The notes below the pieces were generated by a model. The model did no database searches and had not been told where the DNA came from. It worked only from the letters and a program-made list of their open reading frames with translations. The position numbers were made by a program, and so were the translations under genes. Positions 44,374 through 53,457 of a stretch of 64,000 nt of DNA are shown one piece after another (the stretch's first letter is position 1; every line of letters begins with the position of its first letter). Source of the DNA: Faeciplasma sp964650705 (GTDB lineage: Bacteria > Bacillota > Clostridia > Oscillospirales > Ruminococcaceae); NCBI GenBank assembly GCA_964650705.1, contig CAZYUJ010000004.1, positions 117,253-181,252 of the forward strand, given 5' to 3'.

Positions 44374-45268
44374 TAAGTTCTCATCAATAATAACTCTTAT
44401 CGCCGTCGTAATTGCCATCATTATCGGCATGCACGAGGCAGGATATATAACCGTCCCTTTCTTATCAACAGATAGCCAAGAGGTTGAATTTGAAGCCGAC
44501 GGTAACGCATACGTTCATTTCATTGATGTCGGACAGGGCGACTGTCAGCTCATCATCTCTGATGATGGCTCAACGATGCTTATTGATGGCGGTGAGGTCG
44601 AATACGGTGCAGTTGTTGTCAATTATCTTAACAGCATCGGCATTGATCATCTCGATTATGTCATCGGTTCTCACCCTCATTCCGATCATATAGGCGGACT
44701 TGTTGACGTTATTTCTTCAAGTATTACCGTTGACGCCGTTATCATGCCGAAGGTTGCGGATGAGTACACACCGACCACCAGAGTATATGAGAATCTTTTG
44801 TTGGCAATTGCTGATGAAGGCTGTAGCTTGTATGTTGCCAAAAATGAAGTCATTACTCTCGGAAGCGGAACGGTATACAACTATATAACGGATTACAGCG
44901 GCGACAACATGAATAATTATTCCATCGCTACAAAGTTCGTTTTCGGAAACACTTCGTTTATTTTTACCGGCGATGCCGAGTCTAAGATCGAAAAAGAGCT
45001 TGTTTCTTTGGGATATGATCTTGATGCAGATGTATATAAGGTCGCTCATCACGGTTCAAGCACCTCATCAAACAGCGATTTTTTGAACGCTGTCTCTCCT
45101 GATTATTGTGTAATAGAAGTCGGAGAAGATAACAGCTACGGTCATCCGCACACCGAAATAGTTCAACGCCTGACGAGCTATACTGATGTGATTCTTCGCA
45201 CAGACCTTAACGGAAATGTTGTCTTCACTACTGACGGAAACACATTAAGCTATTCTTGTGATAAATAA
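44345..45268 (+). CDS. Secreted/anchored metallo-beta-lactamase-fold hydrolase (ComEC C-terminal type)
   Basis: 307 residues. A basic N-terminus and one helix (about 13-33) anchor it with the domain outside. The metal-binding motif is SHPHSDHIGG (about 103-112), followed by 'IFTGDAESK' and 'VYKVAHHGSS'. The start 'AYVHFIDVGQGDCQLI' is that of ComEC/Rec2 hydrolase domains. It probably cleaves nucleic acid or another phosphodiester outside the membrane. It pairs with a DUF3006 protein, a known combination. Confidence 0.88.
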   Translation: MAKKRKRKNDKFSSIITLIAVVIAIIIGMHEAGYITVPFLSTDSQEVEFEADGNAYVHFIDVGQGDCQLIISDDGSTMLIDGGEVEYGAVVVNYLNSIGIDHLDYVIGSHPHSDHIGGLVDVISSSITVDAVIMPKVADEYTPTTRVYENLLLAIADEGCSLYVAKNEVITLGSGTVYNYITDYSGDNMNNYSIATKFVFGNTSFIFTGDAESKIEKELVSLGYDLDADVYKVAHHGSSTSSNSDFLNAVSPDYCVIEVGEDNSYGHPHTEIVQRLTSYTDVILRTDLNGNVVFTTDGNTLSYSCDK

Positions 45269-45279
45269 CGGAGGTTTTA

Positions 45280-45495
45280 ATGGAACTTATAATTGACCGA
45301 ATAGAATCCGACTTCGCAGTTTGTGAGAATATCGACAGAACTCACACGAATATTCCTCTTTGTCTTCTGCCTGAGGGTGCAAAGGAAGGAGACGTTATCA
45401 TCAAGGACGAAAACGATAACTATGTTATCGATTCAGATAAAACCGCCGAAAGGCGTCAGCGCATCAAAAAGCTTTTAAATTCTTTGTGGAAATAA
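45280..45495 (+). CDS. DUF3006 protein
   Basis: 71 residues. Starts 'MELIIDRIESDFAVCEN' and ends with a basic helix 'DKTAERRQRIKKLLNSLWK', the usual DUF3006 form. It is regularly next to ComEC-like hydrolases, as here (11 bp gap), so it may regulate or bind with that enzyme. Function unknown. Confidence 0.85.
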   Translation: MELIIDRIESDFAVCENIDRTHTNIPLCLLPEGAKEGDVIIKDENDNYVIDSDKTAERRQRIKKLLNSLWK

Positions 45496-45519
45496 CAAAA
45501 TCGGAAGGACGTAAAAACA

Positions 45520-46392
45520 ATGAATAACGACTTGTTTGCGCTTATTAACGAATGGATGCCGAAGATTTCAAAGGGCCATAAGAAGATAGCTCAGTATATA
45601 CTTGTGCATTATGATAAAGCGGCATTTATGACTGCTGCAAAGCTCGGAGATACCGTCGGCGTAAGCGAATCTACCGTAGTGCGCTTTGCATCCGAGCTTG
45701 GCTTCGACGGATATCCGGGGCTTCAAAAAGCATTACAGGATGCGATGAGAAATAAACTCACAGCTGTCCAAAGAATCGAGGTGTCTTTGGACCAACTCAA
45801 GGACGGAGAGGTGTTCAGAAGTGTCTTGATGCACGATATCGAGCATATTCGCCATACTCTTGAAGAGACCGCGATGGCTGACTTTGACAGAGCAGTTGAG
45901 AATATCATAAATTCTGAGCATGTCTATGTGATGGGCATCAGAAGCTCTTCGGCTCTCGCTTCGTTTTTGTCATATTATTTCCGCTTGATGCTTCCAAACG
46001 TAACTCTCGTTCAAACCGGCAGCCGAAGCGAGCTCTATGAGCAGCTTATGCGTATCAATGATAAGGACGTGCTTATCGGCATTTCTTTTCCTCGTTACTC
46101 AAAGCAGACTGTTCATGCAATCGCATATGCCCACAAAAAAGGTGCAAAGTCCATTGCAATAACCGACAGCATCGAATCTCCGATCGCCGCTGACGCTGAT
46201 AATGTTTTGGTCGCCAGAAGTGATATGGTATCGTTTGTTGACTCTCTCGTTGCACCGCTCAGCTTGATCAATGCACTCATCGTTGCAGTCTCAATAAAGA
46301 ACAGGGAAGTTGTCGCCCAAAACTTTGCAATGCTTGAGGAGATCTGGGACGAATATGATGTATATCAGAAAAACGGAGATAAGTCGAAATGA
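45520..46392 (+). CDS. MurR/RpiR-family transcriptional regulator
   Basis: 290 residues. An N-terminal HTH_6 domain (about 1-78: 'ISKGHKKIAQYIL', 'GVSESTVVRFASELGFDGYPGLQKAL') and a C-terminal SIS domain (about 120-270: 'VYVMGIRSSSALASFLSYYFRLM', 'DVLIGISFPRYSKQTVHAIAYAHKKGAKSIAITDS') that would sense a phosphosugar. The following oxidoreductase starts inside its stop codon (ATGA). Target genes cannot be named. Confidence 0.92.
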   Translation: MNNDLFALINEWMPKISKGHKKIAQYILVHYDKAAFMTAAKLGDTVGVSESTVVRFASELGFDGYPGLQKALQDAMRNKLTAVQRIEVSLDQLKDGEVFRSVLMHDIEHIRHTLEETAMADFDRAVENIINSEHVYVMGIRSSSALASFLSYYFRLMLPNVTLVQTGSRSELYEQLMRINDKDVLIGISFPRYSKQTVHAIAYAHKKGAKSIAITDSIESPIAADADNVLVARSDMVSFVDSLVAPLSLINALIVAVSIKNREVVAQNFAMLEEIWDEYDVYQKNGDKSK

Positions 46393-47633
46393 GAGCTGAT
46401 ACCGTTATAATAGGCGGCGGAGCTGCGGGGCTTTTCGCCGCATGCGAGCTTTCCCGATGCCGCAAGGAAGTTATTGTCCTCGAGCCAAATCAAATTCTTG
46501 GCAGAAAGCTTCGCATAACAGGCAAGGGAAGATGTAATGTCACAAATAATTGCGATATTGATACCGTGTTAAGGAACATCCCGAAGAACCCGAGATTTTT
46601 ATACAGCGCTCTTAATCAGCTTTCGCCTCATGACGTTATGGAGTGGTTTGAAGCCCGCGGTGTGCCTTTGAAAACTGAGCGCGGCAACCGTGTTTTTCCG
46701 ATATCGGATAAGGCAGCAGACATCGCCGATGCATTGGTTAAAGAATGCAAAAAGTATCATGTTCGATTCATAAAGGATAGAGCGATCGAGCTTCTTATGG
46801 ACGACGGCGTACTTGTCGGCGTCAAGGGACAAAATGACGAGTATTTTGCTCAAAATGTTATCATTGCAACGGGTGGAATGTCCTATCCGAAGACAGGCTC
46901 AACAGGTGACGGCTATCTCTTTGCTGAAAGCGTCGGACATACTGTTACCGATATCAAGCCTTCGCTTGTTCCTATTGTTACTGAGGAACGCTTCGTTTGC
47001 GAATTGACCGATCTGACTCTGAAGAACGTAACGCTTTCTTTGTTCGACTCTAAAAAGAAGTCGCCGATATTCAGCGAACTCGGTGAAATGTGCTTTATGC
47101 CATACGGGATCTCAGGGCCGCTGTCGCTCTCTGCTTCCTGCCTTATGAAAACTGATGCCTTGAAGGACAGAAGATACACTATTTCGATCGACCTCAAGCC
47201 GGGTCTTACTGCTGATCAGCTTGATACAAGAATCCTTCGAGATTTTTCTGATGATCCCACAGTAAGATATATGGATTCCTTGGGCAAGCTTTTGCCGAGA
47301 TCCATCATTGGCGTAGTCGTTGACAGATCTAAGATCCCGCCTCTGAAGCCGGTAAATCAGATCACTCGTGAAGAGAGATCACAGCTTGTTCATCTATTAA
47401 AGAACTTTACATTAACACCGAGCGAGCTTCGTCCGATCGACGAGGCGATTATCACAAGCGGCGGAATCAGCGTCAAGGAAATAAATCCTGCGACGATGGA
47501 ATCAAAGCTTATAGACGGTCTATATTTTGCTGGTGAGATCATTGATTGTGACGGCTTCACAGGAGGATTTAATCTTCAAATTGCTTTTTCAACTGCATAT
47601 TCTGCCGCCCGTGCGATATGCGAAGGATATTGA
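46389..47633 (+). CDS. NAD(P)/FAD-dependent oxidoreductase (HI0933/BaiN-like)
   Basis: 414 residues. FAD-binding GGGAAG (about 8-13, 'VIIGGGAAGLFAACELS'), 'GRKLRITGKGRCNVTN' (about 38-53), 'IIATGGMSYPKTGSTGDGY' (about 157-175) and the C-terminal 'GEIIDCDGFTGGFNLQIAFSTA', all typical of the HI0933 flavoprotein family. Members include the bile-acid enzyme BaiN; here the substrate is unknown. Coupled to the RpiR regulator upstream and followed closely by cmk-plsC. Confidence 0.93.
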   Translation: MRADTVIIGGGAAGLFAACELSRCRKEVIVLEPNQILGRKLRITGKGRCNVTNNCDIDTVLRNIPKNPRFLYSALNQLSPHDVMEWFEARGVPLKTERGNRVFPISDKAADIADALVKECKKYHVRFIKDRAIELLMDDGVLVGVKGQNDEYFAQNVIIATGGMSYPKTGSTGDGYLFAESVGHTVTDIKPSLVPIVTEERFVCELTDLTLKNVTLSLFDSKKKSPIFSELGEMCFMPYGISGPLSLSASCLMKTDALKDRRYTISIDLKPGLTADQLDTRILRDFSDDPTVRYMDSLGKLLPRSIIGVVVDRSKIPPLKPVNQITREERSQLVHLLKNFTLTPSELRPIDEAIITSGGISVKEINPATMESKLIDGLYFAGEIIDCDGFTGGFNLQIAFSTAYSAARAICEGY

Positions 47634-47656
47634 CATAACTGAAAGGATGTTTAGAC

Positions 47657-48958
47657 ATGGGAATTAATTGTGCTCTTGACGGCCCGAGCGGTGCAGGTAA
47701 ATCAACCGTTGCCAAGGCAGTAGCAAAGTCATTGGGATTCATATATGTGGATACAGGTGCCTTGTATAGAGCGATCGGATTGTATGCGACAAGAAACGGC
47801 GCTTTGACCACTTCTGCTGAGGAAGTCGTGCCTTTGCTTTCTGATATCAATGTTGAACTTAAATATGAAAACGGCGCTCAGCTCGTTATACTCAACGGTG
47901 AAGACGTTTCTTTGGCTATCCGCCAAAACGAAATATCAATGGCTGCTTCCAATGTTTCAGCTATTCCTGAGGTACGTGCTTTTCTTTTGGATCTTCAGCG
48001 TGATATCGCTTCCAAGAATGATATTATCATGGACGGCAGAGATATCGGAACTGTGATCCTGCCTGAGGCTGATGTCAAGATATTCATGACAGCAACTGCT
48101 GAAGAACGAGCTTCAAGACGTTATAAAGAGCTCATCGAGAAGGGCCAGAATGTTGTTTATGAAGATATTCTTAACGATATAAATCAGCGCGATTATAATG
48201 ATTCACACCGTGAAACTGCCCCTCTCAAAAAAGCTGATGATGCAATCGAACTTGACACATCAGATATGAATATTGATGAAGTCGTTGCCGAAATTTCAAG
48301 AATAATTAAAGATAAAACCAAAAAGCCTGTTGCGCCCGTTGAAATGAGAAAATTCAAGTGGACGATAGGAATGCTCTTATATGCACTCGTTCGATTCATT
48401 GTTGCGATCCCGGTTTATGTGTGCTTTAACATCAAGATCGAGGGGAAAGAAAACATTCCTCACGGCGGGGGAATGGTGGTTGCGGCAAATCACCGCACAT
48501 GGTTCGATCCCATAATGATAGGCATGTGCATTAAAAAGCCGAATGCATATCTTTGTAAGGAGGAGCTCTTTAAAAATCCATTCCTGAAGATCCTTTTGAC
48601 TATACTTCAAGGAATTCCCGTTCATCGCGGAAGCTCAGACAGAGAGCCGTTAAACCGTGCTGTTGACTATGTAAACCGCGGATTTAACTTGATGCTCTTC
48701 CCGGAGGGCACTCGCTCAAAGGACGGAACGCTCGGCAAGCCGAAGAGCGGCGTTGCATATATTGCCTCGATTTCCGGCGCACCTGTTTGTCCGGTTGGAA
48801 TAGCTTTTGAAGGCAAGCTTAAATTTCGCTCAAAGATTACGATTCGTTTCGGAAAGCCGATTCATCCCGATGAGATAAAGATAGAAAAGATGTCTGCTAG
48901 AGAGATGCACAAAGTACGTGACAGAATATATAATGCCATTAAGGAGCTGGTTGAATGA
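47657..48958 (+). CDS. cmk-plsC: Fusion of (d)CMP kinase and 1-acylglycerol-3-phosphate acyltransferase
   Basis: 433 residues. Residues 1-222 are cytidylate kinase: P-loop GPSGAGKS (9-16), 'FIYVDTGALYRAIG', 'MDGRDIGTVILPEADVKIFMTA' and 'RDYNDSHRETAPLKKADDA'. Then a membrane helix (about 238-256) and a PlsC domain: NHRTWFDP (278-285, HxxxxD), 'VHRGSSDR' and 'LFPEGTRSKDG' (about 350-360). In many Clostridia cmk, plsC, ispH and rpsA are neighbours; here the first two have become one chain. The kinase makes (d)CDP; the acyltransferase makes phosphatidic acid at the membrane. The start of the next gene overlaps by ATGA. Confidence 0.95.
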   Translation: MGINCALDGPSGAGKSTVAKAVAKSLGFIYVDTGALYRAIGLYATRNGALTTSAEEVVPLLSDINVELKYENGAQLVILNGEDVSLAIRQNEISMAASNVSAIPEVRAFLLDLQRDIASKNDIIMDGRDIGTVILPEADVKIFMTATAEERASRRYKELIEKGQNVVYEDILNDINQRDYNDSHRETAPLKKADDAIELDTSDMNIDEVVAEISRIIKDKTKKPVAPVEMRKFKWTIGMLLYALVRFIVAIPVYVCFNIKIEGKENIPHGGGMVVAANHRTWFDPIMIGMCIKKPNAYLCKEELFKNPFLKILLTILQGIPVHRGSSDREPLNRAVDYVNRGFNLMLFPEGTRSKDGTLGKPKSGVAYIASISGAPVCPVGIAFEGKLKFRSKITIRFGKPIHPDEIKIEKMSAREMHKVRDRIYNAIKELVE

Positions 48959-50925
48959 GCCCTATCATTCGTGTCGCTGAATCTGCGGGGTTTTGCTACG
49001 GAGTCGACAGAGCAGTAAAGATCGCTTATGAAACAGCAGATTCCAATTCGTGCGTATATACATTAGGCCCGCTTATACACAATCCCGATGTCGTTAAGGG
49101 CCTCGAATCCAAAGGCATATATGTTATTGATGATCTTGAAAACGTAAACGAGGAGGATACCGTTATAATCCGCTCTCACGGAGTGGGACGATCGGTTTAT
49201 GACGAGCTTGATAGGCTCGGCGCCAAAACTGTTGATGCTACTTGTCCCTTCGTTTCAAAAATCCACACGATCGTCAAAGAGCGTTCCGAGGCAGGGGATA
49301 TCGTGCTTATCGCAGGTGATAGAACCCATCCCGAGGTTATCGGAATATGCGGACACTGTAAAAATGAGTACCATGTTTTCGCTGATTCGGAAGAGTTTGT
49401 GGAACTTATGCGAAAAAATTATGAAAATTGCAAAAAAGGTGTTGCAATTCTTTCACAAACGACTTATAATATAAAAATGTGGGAAAAGTGCATTCAAGCG
49501 GCGAAGATGTTCCCAAATGCAAAGGTGTATAACACTGTTTGCTACGCAACTTCTAAGCGACAGACAGAAGCACTCGAATTGTCAAAAGAATGTGATGTCA
49601 TGATTATTGTGGGAGGGCGCACAAGCTCGAACACGAAAAAGCTATATGACATCTGTTCAAAGAACACTCGGTGCGTTCTTGTTGAAAACGCCGCCGAACT
49701 TTCTGACTATGACTTTTCCTGCGTGAGATCCGTTGGGATCTCTGCCGGCGCATCAACTCCGGCGTATATCATTAAGGAGGTACAGAAAACCATGACTGAA
49801 ATTCTGACAAATGAAGAGGAGTTCAACTTTGAAGAAGCGATTGAACAGACCTTCAAGAAAATATATACCGGAAAGAGAGTAAGCGGCATAGTAACTGCTG
49901 TTAACAGCACTGAAGTTATCGTTGATATCGGCACTAAGCACACCGGATATATTCCTTCATCAGAGCTTTCCAACGACCCTACAGCTAAGGCTAACGAGGT
50001 TGTTAGCGTCGGTGATGAGATCGACGTAATCGTAACCAAGATCAACGATGTTGAGGGTATCGTAACCCTCTCCAAGAAGCAGGTTGACGCTCAGAAGGGC
50101 TATGACGATGTTAAGAAGGCTGCTGAAGACGGCACTGTTCTTACAGGCGTTGTAACCAATGTTATCAAGGGCGGCGTTATCGTTGTTTGCAACGGCATGC
50201 GTGTATTCGTTCCTGCTTCCCAGACAGGCGTTAAGGCTGACGGAAACCTCGAAACTCTTCTCAAGCAGACTGTTAACTTCAAGGTTATCGAAGTTAACGA
50301 ACAGAGAAAGAGAGCTGTTGGTTCTATCAGAAAGGTAGCTCAGGAAGAAAGAGCTGCTAAGAGAGCCAAGTTCTTTGAATCTTGCGAAGTTGGCCAGACT
50401 GTTACAGGCGAAGTTAAGTCCATTACCGATTACGGCGTATTCGTTGATATCGGCGGCGTTGACGGCCTTGTAAGAAAGCTCGACCTCACTTGGGCAAGAA
50501 TCAAGCACCCCAGCGAAGTAGTTTCTGTTGGTGACAAGATCGAAGTTACCATCAAGGACATCGACACGGAGACCGGCAAGGTCAGCCTTACTTACAAGAA
50601 TCAGGCTGAAAATCCTTGGGAGATCTTCAAGAACAACTATGAGCTCGGACAGACTGTTGAAGCTAAGATCGTTTCTATCACAAGCTTCGGCGCATTCGCT
50701 CAGATCATTCCCGGTATCGACGGTCTTATCCACATTTCTCAGATCGCTGACCAGAGAGTTAACAACGTTGCTGACTTCTTGACTGTTGGTCAGGTAGTTG
50801 AAGCAAAGATCACTGAGTGCGATCTTGACAAGAAGCGCGTAAGCCTTTCTATGAGAGCTTTGCTTCCTGTTGCTGAAGAAACTGTTGAAGCAGTTGAAGA
50901 AGCTACCGAAGAAGTTGCTGAATAA
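48955..50925 (+). CDS. ispH-rpsA: Fusion of IspH (HMBPP reductase) and ribosomal protein S1
   Basis: 656 residues. Residues 1-282 are IspH, the last step of the MEP isoprenoid pathway, with three Fe-S cysteines in 'GFCYGVDRAV', 'VDATCPFVSKIH' and 'VCYATSKRQ', and 'GISAGASTP' near the end. Then four S1 domains start at about 304, 390, 474 and 560 ('YGVFVDIGGVDGLV', 'FGAFAQIIPGIDGLIHISQI' are typical). The fusion is known in Clostridia. The second part has much stronger codon bias than the first, as expected for a ribosomal protein; an internal ATG with AAGGAGG near 49775-49793 could also start S1 alone. Confidence 0.95.
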   Translation: MSPIIRVAESAGFCYGVDRAVKIAYETADSNSCVYTLGPLIHNPDVVKGLESKGIYVIDDLENVNEEDTVIIRSHGVGRSVYDELDRLGAKTVDATCPFVSKIHTIVKERSEAGDIVLIAGDRTHPEVIGICGHCKNEYHVFADSEEFVELMRKNYENCKKGVAILSQTTYNIKMWEKCIQAAKMFPNAKVYNTVCYATSKRQTEALELSKECDVMIIVGGRTSSNTKKLYDICSKNTRCVLVENAAELSDYDFSCVRSVGISAGASTPAYIIKEVQKTMTEILTNEEEFNFEEAIEQTFKKIYTGKRVSGIVTAVNSTEVIVDIGTKHTGYIPSSELSNDPTAKANEVVSVGDEIDVIVTKINDVEGIVTLSKKQVDAQKGYDDVKKAAEDGTVLTGVVTNVIKGGVIVVCNGMRVFVPASQTGVKADGNLETLLKQTVNFKVIEVNEQRKRAVGSIRKVAQEERAAKRAKFFESCEVGQTVTGEVKSITDYGVFVDIGGVDGLVRKLDLTWARIKHPSEVVSVGDKIEVTIKDIDTETGKVSLTYKNQAENPWEIFKNNYELGQTVEAKIVSITSFGAFAQIIPGIDGLIHISQIADQRVNNVADFLTVGQVVEAKITECDLDKKRVSLSMRALLPVAEETVEAVEEATEEVAE

Positions 50926-50942
50926 TCTTTTATCGACAATAG

Positions 50943-50974
50943 ACGGCATGGAGATATTCTTCATGCCGTTTTTA
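50943..50974 (+). terminator. Terminator of the long plus-strand run
   Basis: Stem ACGGCATG/CATGCCGT (50943-50950 and 50962-50969), then T4. Confidence 0.88.
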
Positions 50975-51009
50975 TTTGTTAAAGTTTGATTACAGATTTA
51001 ACTTTCCTC

Positions 51010-51038
51010 TTAACAAATCAAGATTTATGTGCTATAAT
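51010..51038 (+). promoter_or_regulatory. Promoter of the PBP1A gene
   Basis: TTAACA (51010-51015) and TATAAT (51033-51038), 17 bp apart. It limits the start to downstream of 51045. Confidence 0.75.
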
Positions 51039-51094
51039 AGTACTTGATATATGTTAATTCCCTTATCATGTGTTATTTGAAAGGAGTGTATGGC

Positions 51095-53440
51095 TTGAAC
51101 AGCATAAAGGAAAAGTTCAGAAAGTTCAAAAGAACCGTTAAAAAAGTCTTTAAGCCTATTAAAAAGCTGATCAGATCTGTCGCTATCGCCGTTATTTGTA
51201 TTTTAATGGTCTGTGTAATATCCGTGACGATAATCGGCTCGGCTCTGACTGTATATGTCGTTAACCTTATGAGTGAGACATCTGAAGTAAAACTCGACGA
51301 TCTCTCTTCGAGCTACACCACATATATCTATGCTAAAAGCGGTGACGATTGGATAACCTATGATCTGATTTCCAACGAAGGCGAAAAGCGTATCTGGGCG
51401 AACCTTGAACAGATACCTTTGCACGTTCGAGATGCTTTCATCTATTCTGAGGATGAACGCTTTAACAGCCACGACGGCGTTGACTTCCAGGGTACAGTGA
51501 TGGCATTTGCAAACATCTTCTTGGAATTTTGGGATTCTCAGCGCGGTGCATCGACCATCACACAGCAAACTGTAAAGAATCTGACCGGCGATAAAGAGGA
51601 TTCCGGTATGGCGGGTATCGGACGTAAGATCCGTGAGATATACAGATCCATCCAGCTTGAAAAAGACTATTCAAAGGACGATATTTTGGAAGCTTATCTC
51701 AATCTTGTTCCTTTGAACAACAATATCTATGGCGTTCAAGCTGCAGCGAACTATTATTTTAATAAAGATGTCAGCCAGCTTTCTATTGCTGAAGCTGCAT
51801 GTATTGCCGCAATCACCAAAAGCCCTGTAGCAAACGATCCTATTGACTATCCCGAAAAGAATCTTGATAGAAGAACGTATATATTGGGAAAAATGCTTGA
51901 ATTCGGCGCCATCTCAACGGAAGAGTATGATGCTGCTTTGGTTGAAGAGCTAAATCTCGTTGGAAGTATGGTCTATACTCAGCTTGACGATGATACTAAG
52001 GTCGACTCAAGCGCAGTTTCTGCATATGACAACTTCGATTCCGTTTCTTCATATTATGTTGATGCCGCAATATATCAAGCTGTTGATATATTCATGGAAT
52101 ACTACGGTCTTAATTGGGCGGATGCATACAATAAGCTTCGAAGCGGCGGCTACGAGATATATACTTGTGTCGATCTTGACATTCAAAAGGAGCTCGAGGA
52201 AAAATACCTCGATCTATACACATTCTCCGAAACGGGAAGCGAAGACATTCCACAGAGCGCTTTCATCTGTATGGACTATAACGGCAGAATTTTGGGCGTT
52301 GTCGGCGGAATTGGGGAAAAGACAAGTCCTCTTTGCCTCAACCGTGCAACTATGTCGACTCGTCAGCCGGGTTCTTGTATCAAGCCTTTGGCTTCATATG
52401 CTTTAGCTGTGGACAGAGATATGATAACTTGGTCAACTCAGTTCTTGGATGTTCCTCTTCTTATTGAGGATTCTTCCTCTGAAAACGGATATCTCGTTTG
52501 GCCGAGAAACTATTCTACGAGCGGTGCATATACAACATCCTGGTCAAAGGAATATAACTTCTCATTCCAGTGCTTACAGCGATCGCTCAATACGACTGCG
52601 GCACAGCTTGTCGAAATGATCTCTCCCAGCGAATGCTTCGAGTTTTTGTACTACAGACTGCATCTTGACGGCTTGACTTTATATCAAAACGGCATGACTG
52701 ATATCGCTCGTTCTCCTATGTCTGTCGGTGCATTGACAAACGGCACGACTCTTGAAGATATCACCGCAGCCTATCAGATGTTCGGCAACGGCGGAAAATA
52801 CTATGAATCAACATTCATCTCAAAGATATTGGATAACACGGGCGAAACTGTTTATCAGCACACCTTCCTCGGAGATCAGGTTATTGACGAAAGCTCCGCG
52901 TACGTTATGAACAGAATGCTCCAGACTGTTGTTACATCCTCTCGCGGTACCGGTCGAAATGCCCGTCTTGAAAATGTCGAGCTTATCGCTAAGACAGGTA
53001 CGACTCAGGATTGGAACGACCTTTGGTTTGTCGGATGCACTCCCGAATATGTGACAGGTCTTTGGATAGGTCATGATATACCAGAGGAGATCGACACATC
53101 TTCTTGCTACGGCTCATCACAGATGTGGAAAAACATATTCGGCGACATCGCCGATTCTTCTGAGATTACCGAATTCGCATCGACAGCGTCCGTTGTTAAG
53201 CGTGATTACTGTGAAGAAACCGGATTGATCGCGGGAAGTAACTGTAAGAATACCGGCACAGGCTATTATAAGCGCACAAATATTCCCGCAACCTGCTCGG
53301 GTGAACACATCGACGAATTTGTGATCGATGATAAGCAAACTTACGTAATAGTTACCGAAGGCGTGGACACAGCACATTATGAGGAGCTTACCGGCAACAA
53401 ATACTTCTATGTAATGGATCTTATAAGAAAACTCAACTAA
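51095..53440 (+). CDS. Class A penicillin-binding protein (PBP1A-like)
   Basis: 781 residues from TTG 51095, with AAAGGAG eight bases upstream. Basic N-terminus, one membrane helix (about 35-58), then the GT51 glycosyltransferase domain ('AFIYSEDERFNSHDGVDFQG', 'RGASTITQQTVKNL', 'KIREIYRSIQLEKDYSKDDILEAYLN') and the transpeptidase domain: 'QPGSCIKPL' (SxxK motif), 'RSLNTTAAQL' (SxN) and 'LIAKTGTTQDWND' (KTGT). It polymerises and crosslinks peptidoglycan outside the membrane. Followed by the RNA methyltransferase gene after 17 bp. Confidence 0.94.
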   Translation: MNSIKEKFRKFKRTVKKVFKPIKKLIRSVAIAVICILMVCVISVTIIGSALTVYVVNLMSETSEVKLDDLSSSYTTYIYAKSGDDWITYDLISNEGEKRIWANLEQIPLHVRDAFIYSEDERFNSHDGVDFQGTVMAFANIFLEFWDSQRGASTITQQTVKNLTGDKEDSGMAGIGRKIREIYRSIQLEKDYSKDDILEAYLNLVPLNNNIYGVQAAANYYFNKDVSQLSIAEAACIAAITKSPVANDPIDYPEKNLDRRTYILGKMLEFGAISTEEYDAALVEELNLVGSMVYTQLDDDTKVDSSAVSAYDNFDSVSSYYVDAAIYQAVDIFMEYYGLNWADAYNKLRSGGYEIYTCVDLDIQKELEEKYLDLYTFSETGSEDIPQSAFICMDYNGRILGVVGGIGEKTSPLCLNRATMSTRQPGSCIKPLASYALAVDRDMITWSTQFLDVPLLIEDSSSENGYLVWPRNYSTSGAYTTSWSKEYNFSFQCLQRSLNTTAAQLVEMISPSECFEFLYYRLHLDGLTLYQNGMTDIARSPMSVGALTNGTTLEDITAAYQMFGNGGKYYESTFISKILDNTGETVYQHTFLGDQVIDESSAYVMNRMLQTVVTSSRGTGRNARLENVELIAKTGTTQDWNDLWFVGCTPEYVTGLWIGHDIPEEIDTSSCYGSSQMWKNIFGDIADSSEITEFASTASVVKRDYCEETGLIAGSNCKNTGTGYYKRTNIPATCSGEHIDEFVIDDKQTYVIVTEGVDTAHYEELTGNKYFYVMDLIRKLN

Positions 53441-53457
53441 AGGAACTGATATCATAT

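Noticed and set aside
49960..50964. Minus-strand frame of 334 codons opposite ispH-rpsA
   Set aside because: It is the mirror of a strongly codon-biased ribosomal-protein gene. The product is a Leu/Ser/Asn-rich string with no domain, and there is no promoter or ribosome site.
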